A stretch of DNA of 64,000 nt from Paenibacillus sp. DMB5 (GCF_001517085.1 NZ_LRAC01000122.1:30979-94978); one strand, 5' to 3'. Counted from the first letter of the stretch, positions 8,377 to 16,764 are shown. Numbers and translations: made by a program. Notes: generated from the sequence alone by a model not told the origin.

Positions 8377-9018
8377 ATGAAGAAAATAAAAGTATTGCAA
8401 AACCTTACCTCTGTCGGTGTAGTGGCAGTTATCCGTGCTGACAATGCTGATGATGCATTCAAGATGTCGGCTGCTTGTATCGAGGGCGGACTGACCAATA
8501 TTGAGGTTACTTTTACAACTCCGGACGCGGATGTAGCGATCAAACGCCTCGTGGCTGAATACGGCAGCCGCGCTGTAATCGGTGCAGGTACAGTGCTTGA
8601 CCCGTTAACAGCCCGGATTGCTATCCTGGCAGGTTCAGAATTTGTAGTGAGCCCTTCTTTTGAGGAAGAAACCGCCAAGATGTGTAATCTTTACGGCATT
8701 CCTTACATGCCGGGCTGCATGACGCTGAATGAAATGAAGGAAGCGCTGAAGCTGGGTGTGGATGTGCTGAAGCTGTTCCCGGGCAGCGCATTCGGACCGG
8801 ATTATGTGAAGGCTGTCAAAGGTCCTATGCCGCATGTCAACATTATGCCTACCGGCGGCGTGGATCTGAACAACATGGGCAAATGGATTGCGAACGGCTG
8901 TATCGCTGTCGGCATCGGCGGCAACCTGACCGCTCCGGCCAAAGAAGGTCGCTACGACCAGATTACCGAGCTGGCTGCACAGTATGTGGCTAAGTATAAA
9001 GAGGTTAAAGGCCTGTAA
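8377..9018 (+). CDS. kdgA: Bifunctional KHG/KDPG aldolase
   Basis: Class I aldolase splitting 2-keto-3-deoxy-6-phosphogluconate into pyruvate and glyceraldehyde-3-phosphate; it completes the pathway begun by kdgK. The 213-aa product has the family length. Visible active-site elements are IEVTFTTPDA (catalytic Glu43), VIGAGTVLD, and the Schiff-base lysine in DVLKLFPGSAFG (Lys132), followed by the phosphate-binding MPTGGVDLNN. The start at 8377 is preceded by GAGAGGAAG; an upstream in-frame ATG at 8335 lacks a ribosome site. It is transcribed from its own promoter away from kdgK and closed by a terminator. The symbol follows Bacillus usage; eda is the equivalent name. Confidence 0.92.
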   Translation: MKKIKVLQNLTSVGVVAVIRADNADDAFKMSAACIEGGLTNIEVTFTTPDADVAIKRLVAEYGSRAVIGAGTVLDPLTARIAILAGSEFVVSPSFEEETAKMCNLYGIPYMPGCMTLNEMKEALKLGVDVLKLFPGSAFGPDYVKAVKGPMPHVNIMPTGGVDLNNMGKWIANGCIAVGIGGNLTAPAKEGRYDQITELAAQYVAKYKEVKGL

Positions 9019-9032
9019 ATGAATAGGTGCTG

Positions 9033-9070
9033 AGCTGTCCCGCCGGTTAAACGGCCGGACAGCTTTTTTA
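9033..9070 (+). terminator. Terminator after KDPG aldolase
   Basis: AGCTGTCC and GGACAGCT arms around a short CCG/CGG inner stem, followed by T6 and a further T-rich stretch. Confidence 0.8.
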
Positions 9071-9194
9071 TTTTTTTCCTACATCTAAATGAAAATCGTG
9101 ATGGTTTCCCCGTCTTCCGGGCAATACTTACAGAAAAAGCAGCTGCCAGTCTGCTGATGCTCTGAGAATGCCCCTGAAGATGGAGGGAACCGTC

Positions 9195-9434
9195 ATGCCC
9201 GGGAATGACAAGTATAGGACGCTGTACCGGACTTTAAATGAAGAAGAAGCGGAATACGTGCAGATTATTTCATCCGCCAGAGGCTGCAAAGTAACTGCCG
9301 GTAAACTGTATGCACTGCATAGAAATCATAACCATCCGCAGCTTTTTGAACAGGGAGAAATGTATGTAGTGGATGACGATGGTAAAGACAATTACGCTGT
9401 CCTGATGCTGTGCGCTACAATAATGTTTAAGTGA
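9195..9434 (+). CDS. Small hypothetical protein
   Basis: 79-aa soluble protein beginning MPGNDKYRTLYRTLNEEEAEYV. The start at 9195 follows GGAGGG with normal spacing; an earlier in-frame ATG at 9168 lacks one. The sequence is rich in charged and aromatic residues (LYALHRNHNHPQLFEQGEMYVVDDDGKDNYAVLM), with no membrane segment and no motif I can name. Codon usage looks like the neighbours and a hairpin follows, so I believe it is expressed. It stands alone between the aldolase gene and an ECF sigma operon; nothing in the context gives a function. Confidence 0.6.
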   Translation: MPGNDKYRTLYRTLNEEEAEYVQIISSARGCKVTAGKLYALHRNHNHPQLFEQGEMYVVDDDGKDNYAVLMLCATIMFK

Positions 9435-9436
9435 TG

Positions 9437-9490
9437 CAGGCTGTCTTTCGGGTATAACACCTGACGGGGCAGCCTGTTTGATTTCATTTT
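9437..9490 (+). terminator. Probable terminator after the small gene
   Basis: CAGGCTG (9437-9443) pairs with CAGCCTG (9470-9476), with inner TCGGGT/ACCTGA pairing; the tail is T-rich but interrupted. Confidence 0.5.
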
Positions 9491-9652
9491 TGTCATAAAC
9501 CTCTTGCAAAAGAGTATTTGAAGAATATGCGCTTCCCTTGTATGCTTAGTAAGGATTATGGACGGTTATGGCCGTGCGCCGGAGCGGAACCGGTGGCGGC
9601 ACAAGACGTATTATGTAAAGTTTGGTATCCTAAAAATATTGATTACAGGCTT

Positions 9653-9678
9653 GCAACAAATTCGCAGTCTTGCGCGTC
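9653..9678 (+). promoter_or_regulatory. Candidate autoregulated ECF promoter
   Basis: GCAACAA at 9653-9659 and CGTC at 9675-9678, with 17 nt between AAC and CGTC, match the AAC-N16/17-CGTC pattern of ECF sigma promoters. It is about 30 nt before the sigma gene start, so the factor may read its own promoter. Confidence 0.5.
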
Positions 9679-9708
9679 AGTAAGATTGCATAGAGAGGGG
9701 GAACCTTC

Positions 9709-10260
9709 GTGGTGGAGCAGGGACTCATCAGAGCCGCTCAAGCGGGCGATCGCGACGCTCTAATCACCCTATTGCGGGAAATTGAAGGACATGTATATAA
9801 GACGGCCTTCTACATTTTGCATAATGAACAGGATGCTCTGGACGCATCACAGGAAGCGCTCATCAGGGTGTACACCAAAATCGGTTCCTATGAGGAGAAG
9901 GCCCAGTTCAAAACATGGGTTCAGCGGATCGTGACCAACATCTGTATTGACAAATTCAGGAGAACGAAGCCTACTGTGTCTATCGACGAGCACGAAATGG
10001 TGTTCCAGGATAATAAACATAATGTAGAGCGTGAGGTGATGTCGGGTTATCTGGCGGAGGATATACGCGAGGCCATCGACCAGCTCCCCGAGCATCACCG
10101 GACGGTAATTGTACTGCGATATTTGCAGGATTTTTCTTACAACGAGATTGCAGACTGTCTCGACCTGCCGCTCAACACAGTGAAATCTTACCTGTTCCGG
10201 GCCAGGCAGCAGCTGCAAAATAGACTTCAGGAGTATCAGAAAGGTGGTGTATCAGGATGA
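9709..10260 (+). CDS. ECF-type RNA polymerase sigma factor, SigW-like group
   Basis: ECF sigma-70 factor of 183 aa. Region 2: YILHNEQDALDASQEALIRVYTKIGSYE followed by FKTWVQRIVTNICIDKFRR. Region 4: LPEHHRTVIVLRYLQDFSYNEIADCLDLPLNTVKSYLFRARQQL. The GTG start at 9709 has AGAGGGGGA just upstream; the next codon is also GTG. The stop overlaps the next start (ATGA), coupling it to a zinc-finger anti-sigma factor. Envelope-stress control is the usual role of such pairs; the specific signal is not shown by the sequence. Confidence 0.92.
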   Translation: MVEQGLIRAAQAGDRDALITLLREIEGHVYKTAFYILHNEQDALDASQEALIRVYTKIGSYEEKAQFKTWVQRIVTNICIDKFRRTKPTVSIDEHEMVFQDNKHNVEREVMSGYLAEDIREAIDQLPEHHRTVIVLRYLQDFSYNEIADCLDLPLNTVKSYLFRARQQLQNRLQEYQKGGVSG

Positions 10261-11528
10261 AGTGTACGGAGGTGACAGAATGGATGCACCGCTATTTGGA
10301 TCATGATCTCAGTCCCGAAGAGACTGTGGAAATGTACCGCCATATCGATAATTGTCCTTCCTGCGCGGAAGTCTTTGACCGGCTGACCATGCTCTCTGAG
10401 CAATTGGAGCAGCTGCCGGATGTTAAGCCTCCTTTTAGTCTGGTTGATTCGATCCTGCCGCAGCTTGAGCAGATCGATTCCGGTATTCGGGGTTCAGATG
10501 CAGAAGCTCCGGAGCAAGACAGCAAGGTTGTACCGATGACACGTAAAGGTACTCACGGCAAAGAGGCCAAAGGAACTTCAAGAGCAGCTTCCATGGCAAC
10601 GCGGACAGGCATTGGCGCAGTTGCTGCTGCGGTTATCCTGCTGTTTGCCGTATTTAATATGCCGGAGCGCTTACCTTCGGCAGATGTGGAAATGTCGCTG
10701 AACCAGGCGGCTGAGACAGCTGGGAGCAATGAAGCAATGAGCAAGATGGCTACTACTGAAAATGCGGACACGGCTGCGACCGGAGAAGAGGCGGGCGATG
10801 CGTCCATGTATCAGATGGAGATTCAGCCTTCTGAAGGTGCAGATGCCGCGAACGGAGGTGCAGCGGCGGATACTGCTGCTCCGTCTGCATTGGAAGCTGA
10901 GCCGACTGCACAATCCGGTGCGGCGTCTCCGGCAGCAACCGATTCAACTTCGGCCAAACGGAATATGCCGGCTGCGCGCAGCACCCAAGCGGCAACGCCG
11001 GCTCCAAGGGATAATGCCAGAGCTGGAAGCGGGAATGCCAGAGCTGGAAGCGGGAATGCCAACAACGCGTCAGATGCCCAGATATTCAACAGCAGTGCCG
11101 CCGATATGCCTGCCGGTACGGCAGACACACCGGCGCAGGATCCGCAGCAGCCTCCGGCCAGTCAAGAGGCTGGCATTATGGGGCTTCTGCCGGCGCTTGT
11201 ATCGTCTCACGGCTCGTGGAGCTCTCCGGACGGGCGTTATGCAGCCGAACTTGCCGGCCAGCAGCTGGTAATCTACAGCCTGCCGGCTGACGGACAGCCG
11301 GAAGAACGGACAGCGATAACCTCACTTCCGCTGGAGGGGACCTGGGTATCCGGTTCCTGGTCAGGGGACAGCCTGCAATTTACTTATATAACAATGCAGG
11401 ATGGTGTAGAAGTCACAGAGGTATATACAGCGCCTGCAAGTCAGGCTACTCCGGCGCCGTCTGCATCACCTGGAAGTCCGGCTACTGCAACCCCGGCACC
11501 GGCAAGCGCGGCTCCGGCCAATAAATAA
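10257..11528 (+). CDS. Zinc-finger (zf-HC2) anti-sigma factor with long extracytoplasmic tail
   Basis: A 423-aa membrane protein. The N-terminal anti-sigma zinc finger reads HIDNCPSCAEVFDRL (HxxxCxxC) near residues 30-44, preceded by the expected MKCTEVTEWMHRYLDHDLSPEE. One transmembrane helix follows at about 117-135 (TGIGAVAAAVILLFAVFNM). The outer part is a long Ala/Pro/Thr/Ser-rich low-complexity region including two identical seven-residue units (NARAGSG, encoded by a 21-bp tandem repeat), then a compact C-terminal region (WSSPDGRYAAELAGQQLVIYSLP) resembling a beta-propeller-type blade. It should hold the upstream sigma factor inactive at the membrane until released. The outer domain is longer than in typical anti-sigma factors and may sense the wall. 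Confidence 0.88.
   Translation: MKCTEVTEWMHRYLDHDLSPEETVEMYRHIDNCPSCAEVFDRLTMLSEQLEQLPDVKPPFSLVDSILPQLEQIDSGIRGSDAEAPEQDSKVVPMTRKGTHGKEAKGTSRAASMATRTGIGAVAAAVILLFAVFNMPERLPSADVEMSLNQAAETAGSNEAMSKMATTENADTAATGEEAGDASMYQMEIQPSEGADAANGGAAADTAAPSALEAEPTAQSGAASPAATDSTSAKRNMPAARSTQAATPAPRDNARAGSGNARAGSGNANNASDAQIFNSSAADMPAGTADTPAQDPQQPPASQEAGIMGLLPALVSSHGSWSSPDGRYAAELAGQQLVIYSLPADGQPEERTAITSLPLEGTWVSGSWSGDSLQFTYITMQDGVEVTEVYTAPASQATPAPSASPGSPATATPAPASAAPANK
11013..11054 (+). repeat. 21-bp tandem repeat (two copies) inside the anti-sigma gene
   Basis: Two identical 21-bp units encode NARAGSG twice, in the low-complexity outer linker. In-frame unit length means copy-number change would lengthen or shorten the linker without breaking the gene. 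Confidence 0.8.
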
Positions 11529-11817
11529 TTACTTCGGTGGAACGTTTTGAGGGCACCCCGAATATGCTATGGTGAGAGGACAGGAATTACACGATTTGCG
11601 AGTTCCATCGGTATGACCGACGGAAGCGGGGTTTCTAGAGCCTTTTGCTTCCGCCGTTTATATAGATGCGCCGCTGAAACGGAGCAACTTTGGCCCTGGC
11701 TGCCGAGGTTGCTCCGTTTTTGCATTTTCACACAGGATGCCGGCTCTGGAGTTTTGCAGCTGTTAAATAGACTATCTTCTACAGATCCTGTAAGCACAAA
11801 AAGCATTAAGCGCAACC
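11529..11817. other. Intergenic stretch, anti-sigma gene to holA
   Basis: No convincing gene. It contains a 7-bp inverted repeat CGGAAGC...GCTTCCG around 11620-11656, then a clear terminator at 11677-11722, then AT-richer sequence leading to the holA promoter. Confidence 0.5.
11677..11722 (+). terminator. Terminator of the sigma/anti-sigma operon
   Basis: AAACGGAGCAAC pairs perfectly with GTTGCTCCGTTT, 19-nt loop, T-rich tail. Confidence 0.8.
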
Positions 11818-11847
11818 TTTGCAGCCAGTTTTCTGTTAAACTATAAT
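11818..11847 (+). promoter_or_regulatory. Promoter of holA
   Basis: TTTGCA (11818-11823), 18-bp spacer, perfect TATAAT (11842-11847), about 55 nt before the holA start. Confidence 0.6.
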
Positions 11848-11902
11848 CACATATGTGTATTTGAGGGTTCACCCGAATTGAAATGGAAAAGGAAGTGGCA
11901 GG

Positions 11903-12922
11903 ATGGATGCCAAAACGGCGGCCAAGGACATCAGACAAGGAAAAATTTCACCGCTCTATGTGCTCTATGGCAGTGAAAAGTTCCGGATGAATGAATTTGC
12001 GGCCTTTCTGGAGGATCACCTGATCGCCAAAGAGGATCGTGATTTTGCAGTAATTCCCTTCGATCTTTCAGAGACGCCTGTCCAGGCGGTGGTGGAGGAA
12101 GCGGAGACCGTTCCGTTCATGGTGGAACGCAAGCTGCTGCTGGTGAGGGACGCCTCGCTGTTTACTGCAGGCAAAGAAAATGCCAAGATTGAACACCGCG
12201 TTGAGCTGTTAAGTGATTATATGCAGGCTCCCGCTGATTTTAGCGTAATTGTATTTCTGGTTAATAATGACAAGCTGGATGAGCGCAAAAAGATCGTCAA
12301 AGCGGCTAAGGCAGCCGGTACAGTGCTGGCCTTTAATCCGCTGGGTGCAGAAGAGCTGCTCCGCTGGGTAGAGAAGGGCTTCAAGGACCGCGGCTGTGCC
12401 GTAGCGCCGGGAACTGCCGAGGCACTGGTAGCCAGTGCCGGCACCGGCCTGCAGGGCTTGTCTGCGGAGATGGACAAGCTGTCCCTGTTCGCGGGAGCCG
12501 GCGGGACAGTGGATGCAGCGGCGGTGGAGAGCCTGGTACACCGCGGTACGGAGCAAAATGTATTCACGCTGGTGGAGGATATTGCGAACCTGCGCCTCGA
12601 TAAGGCGCTGGGTACCCTCTACGAGCTGCTGAAGCAGCGCGAGGAGCCCATCAAGATTGCCGCGCTGATTGCCCGGCAGTTCCGGATCATCCTGCAGGTG
12701 AAGGACCTGTCAGCCCTCAGCTACTCCCAGGCCCAGATCGCTTCTCAGATCGGGGTGCATCCGTATGCCGTTAAGCTGGCCGGAGAGCAGGCCCGCAAAT
12801 TCGACAGCCGGCGGCTGCGTCAGATTCTGAGCGGCCTGGCTGATCTGGATTACCAGATGAAGACCGGAGCCATCGACAAGGTGCTTGGTCTGGAAATGTT
12901 CATGCTGCGCCTGGGAGCGTAG
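11903..12922 (+). CDS. holA: DNA polymerase III delta subunit
   Basis: Clamp-loader delta subunit, which opens the sliding clamp during replication. The 339-aa product has the family length and its typical start (YVLYGSEKFRMNEFAAFLEDHLI), the AETVPFMVERKLLLVRDASLF segment, and the C-terminal region KIAALIARQFRIILQVKDLSALSYSQAQIASQIGVHPYAVKLAGEQARKF characteristic of HolA. The order holA-rpsT(reverse)-gpr is the conserved Bacillales order. GGAAGTGGCAGG precedes the ATG, and a terminator follows. Confidence 0.95.
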   Translation: MDAKTAAKDIRQGKISPLYVLYGSEKFRMNEFAAFLEDHLIAKEDRDFAVIPFDLSETPVQAVVEEAETVPFMVERKLLLVRDASLFTAGKENAKIEHRVELLSDYMQAPADFSVIVFLVNNDKLDERKKIVKAAKAAGTVLAFNPLGAEELLRWVEKGFKDRGCAVAPGTAEALVASAGTGLQGLSAEMDKLSLFAGAGGTVDAAAVESLVHRGTEQNVFTLVEDIANLRLDKALGTLYELLKQREEPIKIAALIARQFRIILQVKDLSALSYSQAQIASQIGVHPYAVKLAGEQARKFDSRRLRQILSGLADLDYQMKTGAIDKVLGLEMFMLRLGA

Positions 12923-12957
12923 CTCCCGGCGATGGCGCCGCCTCTGTCCATCCCAAA

Positions 12958-13002
12958 GAGCCTGCCTTTACGCTGAAGCAGCGGATAAGGCAGGCTCTTT
13001 TG
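12958..13002 (+). terminator. Terminator of holA
   Basis: GAGCCTGCCTT and AAGGCAGGCTC are perfect arms, followed by TTTTGT. Confidence 0.8.
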
Positions 13003-13014
13003 TGGGAATATAAA

Positions 13015-13052
13015 CAAAAAAACCTAACCGTATGCAGGATAACGGTCAGGTT
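13015..13052 (-). terminator. Terminator of rpsT
   Basis: Minus strand AACCTGACCGT and ACGGTTAGGTT arms with one G-T pair, 10-nt loop, then T7. Confidence 0.85.
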
Positions 13053-13081
13053 CTTATAGTGCTCATTATGAAAGTCGCTAA

Positions 13082-13354
13082 TTAGGCCTGAGCCTTAAGA
13101 GCGTTCAATTTCTTCGCCAAGCGGGATTTTTTGCGGGCAGCCGCATTTTTATGAACCAGACCTTTAGTTACGGCCTTGTCCAGCTTTTTGGAAGCAGCTT
13201 GGAAAGCAGCTTGAGCAGTTTCAACTTCCGATCCAGCCAGTGCTACATCAGCAGTTTTCACAGCTGTACGAAGCGCGGATTTCTGGGAAGCGTTCAGAGC
13301 ACGACGTTTCTCGATCGTCTTGACGCGTTTAACCGCGGATTTGATATTTGGCAT
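13082..13354 (-). CDS. rpsT: 30S ribosomal protein S20
   Basis: Ribosomal protein S20, binding 16S rRNA in the small subunit. The 90-aa product is Lys/Ala-rich with the family start [33 protein letters not shown] and end [21 protein letters not shown]. The start at 13354 is set by a perfect AGGAGGTGA 6 nt upstream; in-frame codons farther upstream are leader. It is transcribed opposite to its neighbours, as in Bacillus, from its own promoter and terminator. Confidence 0.97.
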   Translation of the reverse strand: MPNIKSAVKRVKTIEKRRALNASQKSALRTAVKTADVALAGSEVETAQAAFQAASKKLDKAVTKGLVHKNAAARKKSRLAKKLNALKAQA

Positions 13355-13409
13355 TGCATTCACCTCCTGGAAGACATTCGAAATCATCAAATGATTCACA
13401 ACTTAAAAT

Positions 13410-13438
13410 ATCTTAGCACGCCCGGGGGCAAAATGCAA
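13410..13438 (-). promoter_or_regulatory. Promoter of rpsT
   Basis: Minus-strand TTGCAT (13438-13433), 17-bp spacer, TAAGAT (13415-13410), leaving a leader of about 50 nt before the rpsT start. Confidence 0.7.
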
Positions 13439-13622
13439 CACTAAAAGCGTATAGAAAACTGTTGAACAAATCCCCGGAGCCGGCCGGATCAAAAGCTGTG
13501 CAGCTGGTCCTACCGGCGATAACGGATTAAACTTTGCCCGGCAGTGCGATTTATCCATGTCATCCTGCATAAACACAGCGCATCGCTCGCACACTACCGA
13601 CACCAAGATAATCTTCCGAAGC

Positions 13623-13676
13623 GAGTTTTGTACGAAGGAACTCAAGGAAGCTTATGCTTACAAAACTTAAGCATAT
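13623..13676 (+). repeat. Stem-loop leader element, copy 1
   Basis: Begins GAGTTTTGTACGAAG and contains GGAAG and GCTTACAAAACTT. The outer arms GAGTTTTGT and ACAAAACTT pair, with the arm starts 37 nt apart. This copy lacks the AGGAGG of copies 2 and 3 and lies 65 bp upstream of copy 2. The shared region actually starts ten bases earlier (CTTCCGAAGC) in copies 1 and 2. Confidence 0.7.
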
Positions 13677-13687
13677 GCTTCCGAAGC

Positions 13688-13741
13688 GAGTTTTGTACGA
13701 AGAAGCTCCAGGAAGCTTATGCTCACAAAACTTTAAGGAGG
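13688..13741 (+). repeat. Stem-loop leader element, copy 2, ending in the gpr Shine-Dalgarno
   Basis: Same element: GAGTTTTGTACGAAG, GGAAG, ACAAAACTTT, then AAGGAGG. The 37-nt offset between pairing arms and the 54-nt total to the last G of AGGAGG equal those of copy 3 before prmA. The paired 3' arm abuts the gpr ribosome binding site, so folding may affect gpr translation; function is inferred. Confidence 0.7.
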
Positions 13742-13751
13742 CTGAACTAGG

Positions 13752-14762
13752 ATGGAACTGGATCTTCAGCTGTATTCGGTACGCACTGACCTGGCGGTGG
13801 AGGCGAAGGAACTTGCCCAGGGTCTGCAAAAAACGCCGATTCCCGGTGTTAATGAAGAAGTGGAGGAAGCGGACGGGATCAAGGTTACACGGCTTGGCGT
13901 TGCCACGGCTGCGGGCTCCCAGGCGATAGGAAGGGCGCTTGGAAACTACGTGACACTGGAGGTTCCGGCGCTGCGCGGCGGGGATACCGGACTCCAGCAG
14001 AAGGTGTCAGTCGTGTTTGCGCGTGAATTTGAACAGTTTCTGAGCCGGATCGGGATCGGCAAGGATTCCTCGGTGCTGATTGTCGGTCTGGGTAACTGGA
14101 ATGTGACTCCCGATTCGCTGGGACCGCTGGTGGTGGAGAATGCGCTGATTACCCGGCAATTTTATGAGCTTGTGCCTGACCAGGTCTCTCCGGGATACCG
14201 CAACGTGAGCGCAATTGCACCAGGGGTGCTTGGGCTTACCGGTATTGAATCCAGTGAGGTTGTGCAGGGGATCGTAGACCGCACCAGGCCGGACCTGATC
14301 ATTGCCATCGATGCGCTGGCCTCCCGCTCGCTTGAGCGGATCAACACGACAATCCAGATTGCCGATATCGGCATCCATCCAGGCTCGGGCATCGGCAACA
14401 AACGCCGCGGGCTGACCAAGGAAATACTGGGCGTTCCGTGCATTGCCATCGGTGTCCCTACGGTGTGCTACGCATCAACAATCGTCAACAACGTGCTGGA
14501 GATGATGAGCAATCATTTTGGCCAGATGAGAGACGGCAGAGCGCATACCAAAGAGATTATGGGAATGCTGGACGATATTTCGGAGCAGGAACGGCTGCAG
14601 CTGGTAAAAGAGGTACTGGAACCGCTCGGGCACGATCTCATTGTGACGCCGAAGGAAATTGATGAGTTTATTGAAGAGATTGCGAACATTGTAGCCAGCG
14701 GCCTGAATGCTGCACTTCATGATGCGGTGGATCCGGGAAATGTCGGCGCGTACACCCATTAA
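13752..14762 (+). CDS. gpr: GPR endopeptidase (germination protease)
   Basis: Degrades small acid-soluble spore proteins during germination, supplying amino acids. The 336-aa product shows the conserved N-terminus (YSVRTDLAVEAKELA) from which, in the family, a short propeptide is removed during activation, then VLIVGLGNWNVTPDSLGPLVVE, RPDLIIAIDALASRSLERINTTIQIADIGIHPGSGIGNKR and GVPTVCYASTIVNN, all hallmark segments. AAGGAGG lies 10 nt before the ATG and forms the end of a stem-loop leader. It sits upstream of spoIIP as in Bacillus, but a strong terminator separates the two. Forespore expression is expected from the family; I did not find a convincing sporulation sigma promoter. Confidence 0.96.
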   Translation: MELDLQLYSVRTDLAVEAKELAQGLQKTPIPGVNEEVEEADGIKVTRLGVATAAGSQAIGRALGNYVTLEVPALRGGDTGLQQKVSVVFAREFEQFLSRIGIGKDSSVLIVGLGNWNVTPDSLGPLVVENALITRQFYELVPDQVSPGYRNVSAIAPGVLGLTGIESSEVVQGIVDRTRPDLIIAIDALASRSLERINTTIQIADIGIHPGSGIGNKRRGLTKEILGVPCIAIGVPTVCYASTIVNNVLEMMSNHFGQMRDGRAHTKEIMGMLDDISEQERLQLVKEVLEPLGHDLIVTPKEIDEFIEEIANIVASGLNAALHDAVDPGNVGAYTH

Positions 14763-14800
14763 CCTGTTTTAGTATGAAAACCATATATAGTCCGGATTAT

Positions 14801-14846
14801 CCGTATGAGCAAAGCCCGAGCGGCAGTGCTTATACGGTTTTTTTGG
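14801..14846 (+). terminator. Terminator of gpr
   Basis: CCGTATGAGCA pairs with TGCTTATACGG (one G-T pair), followed by T7. Confidence 0.8.
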
Positions 14847-14945
14847 CTCTATTAATTTGTCTCTACCTTGGTTCTACTACTCCCTCCAGGTTCATAGATT
14901 TGAAGTATAAGAGACTACAGAGGGCTGGAGGAGGACATAACAATA

Positions 14946-16279
14946 ATGAACAGAAAATGGTTTCAGCTATGGAATATCGGCAGACTGCGGGGAAAACTGC
15001 TGGACGTTCTGTCGCTGGGGAAGACGATGCTGCTGCTGGCCGGAGGTTCACTTGTTTTTTCATGCTGCTTGGCGCCGGCGGACTGGCCGGAACGAAGCTG
15101 AACTCTTCACCTGTTCCTTCCATGAAAGGTCTGGCGGCATCCCTGTCCAGCGGGTTCTTTATGGAGCTGCTGGGCATGGAGGTGCCGCATCTGCCGAAAG
15201 GCGAAGAGCAGTCAGCTTTCTCAGCGCCAAAAGTAACGTCATTCGTGTTCCGCATGCTGACCAGTGTAGACCCCGGCAACCCCAAGAGCCTGCTGTCCCG
15301 TGAAGTGCCCGGACTTGCAGCCGATGATCCCTTCCTGCTGCGTGAAGGCTCGGGCGGTACAGCCGGCGCACCTGCAGACTATCATCCGGGGACGGATGAG
15401 CTGGCCGGTGCGGAGGATCAGCAAGATCCGGGAGCTGCAGAGCCGGACCCTGGAGCAGCGACTGATCCGGGTACGGACAAGCCTGAGGATGATCCTAAAG
15501 TGCAGCCCCAGCCGACAACGGCGCCGGATAAGAGTAACTCTGCAGAGCAGGGAGGCAGCAGCGGAGCTGGCCGGGATAACGGTGCAGCCGGGGATACCTC
15601 TATTAAAAGAGTGCTGGTCTACCACTCTCACCCCCGCGAAGCGTATAATCCGCTGCTGGGAGCAGAAAGTGACAATCCGAGCTCCGCATCCCCCTCCAGA
15701 AACGTGCTGCTGGTAGGCTCCTACATTACCGACAGACTGGAGCAGCGCGGAATCGGTACGGTTCATGCCAAGGATGATTATGCAACGGAAGTGCCGGATT
15801 ACAACTGGAACTTTTCCTATAAATATTCACGGATCACCATCAAGGAGGCCCTGGCTGCCAACCAGGAAATGACTGAGCTGATTGATATTCACCGTGATTC
15901 GCAGCGGCATGGCAAAACGACAGCCGTCATTAACGGACAAAGCTATGCGCAGGTGTACTTCATTCTTGGCCACGCCAATAAGGATTGGAAGAAAAACGAA
16001 GCCTTCGCCAATTCCATTCATCAGCTGCTGGAGAAAAATTATCCCGGACTCTCGCGCGGCATCTGGGGTAAATCCTCCGGGAACGGGAATAACGGGGAAT
16101 ATAATCAGTCTCTTTCTCCCAATAGTGTATTAATAGAAGTAGGCGGAATCGACAACAGTGCCGAGGAACTGAAGCGGACAGCGGATGTGCTGGCTGATGC
16201 GATAGCCGATGTATACTGGGACAGCCATGATGCGGAAAAGGCGGCTGCTCCGGAAAAAAGTACAGGATCTGAGAACTGA
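14946..16279 (+). pseudogene. spoIIP: Stage II sporulation protein P, interrupted by a one-base frameshift
   Basis: SpoIIP is the peptidoglycan amidase/endopeptidase that, with SpoIID and SpoIIM, drives engulfment. The natural start is ATG 14946 (MNRKWFQLWNIGRLRGKLL) after GGAGGAGG. This frame gives a membrane segment TMLLLAGGSLVF and then breaks at a T6 run (15055-15060). T7 would give VFFMLLGAGGLAGTKLNSS and join the long frame running to 16279. Downstream everything is intact: a Gly/Pro/Asp-rich linker, RVLVYHSHPREAYNPLLG (metal-ligand His), YFILGHANKDWKKNEAFA and NSVLIEVGGIDNSAEEL. An in-frame ATG at 14774 begins a different N-terminus with no family look and no good ribosome site. Either the strain cannot make SpoIIP, the base is a consensus error, or slippage on U6 rescues the frame. 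Confidence 0.88.
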
Positions 16280-16296
16280 TAAAGGAGTGAACCGGG

Positions 16297-16764
16297 ATGT
16301 CCCGTTTCGGCAAAAAACTGGTTGTGATCGGCCTATGGGCCGGTATCGGCATATTGGTTGGCATGCAGTTTGGCGGTAGCGGCGAAACGAGGACAGCACC
16401 GGTCGCTCCGGGCTGGAACGGAGCGGTATTGCAGCAGACGGGGCAAGCTGCCGCTGCTGCATCCGGTACTGTGCAGAGCAGCCCGGCCTATGTATATGTG
16501 CCGGTTGCTGTTGATCCTGTGACCGGCGCGTATACGGCACTTCCTGCGGCTCAGCCGCCGGCGGCAGTCCAGACTCCTGCCGGCGGCAGTCTGCCGCAGC
16601 AGGAGGTGCAGGACTACAGCACGTTGACGCCTGAGCAGATTCTGATCCCTGAAGAACAGCAGCCTGGCATTGATGTGCTGGCTGACAAAACGGCTGGCCT
16701 GCTCCAGCAGGCTTCCCAGAAAAGCATCCGCTGGATCGTCTCCCTGTTCGACTCGGCGGAGTAA
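16297..16764 (+). CDS. Hypothetical membrane-anchored protein between spoIIP and lepA
   Basis: 155-aa protein with an N-terminal hydrophobic helix (KLVVIGLWAGIGILVGMQF, about residues 7-25), then an Ala/Pro/Gln-rich stretch, and a C-terminal amphipathic end SIRWIVSLFDSAE. AAAGGAGTGA precedes the ATG, and it begins 17 nt after spoIIP, suggesting co-transcription. The layout (one anchor plus an outer or inner disordered linker) gives no enzymatic clue. Linkage to spoIIP raises a possible role in sporulation, which is inference only. Confidence 0.75.
   Translation: MSRFGKKLVVIGLWAGIGILVGMQFGGSGETRTAPVAPGWNGAVLQQTGQAAAAASGTVQSSPAYVYVPVAVDPVTGAYTALPAAQPPAAVQTPAGGSLPQQEVQDYSTLTPEQILIPEEQQPGIDVLADKTAGLLQQASQKSIRWIVSLFDSAE

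Noticed and set aside
11547..11846. 99-codon frame upstream of holA
   Set aside because: It contains the terminator at 11677-11722 and the holA promoter and has no ribosome site.
14774..14945. Alternative N-terminus for spoIIP from ATG 14774
   Set aside because: The ATG precedes the gpr terminator (14801-14846) and encodes no family sequence; the real N-terminus (MNRKWFQLWN) is in the other frame from 14946.
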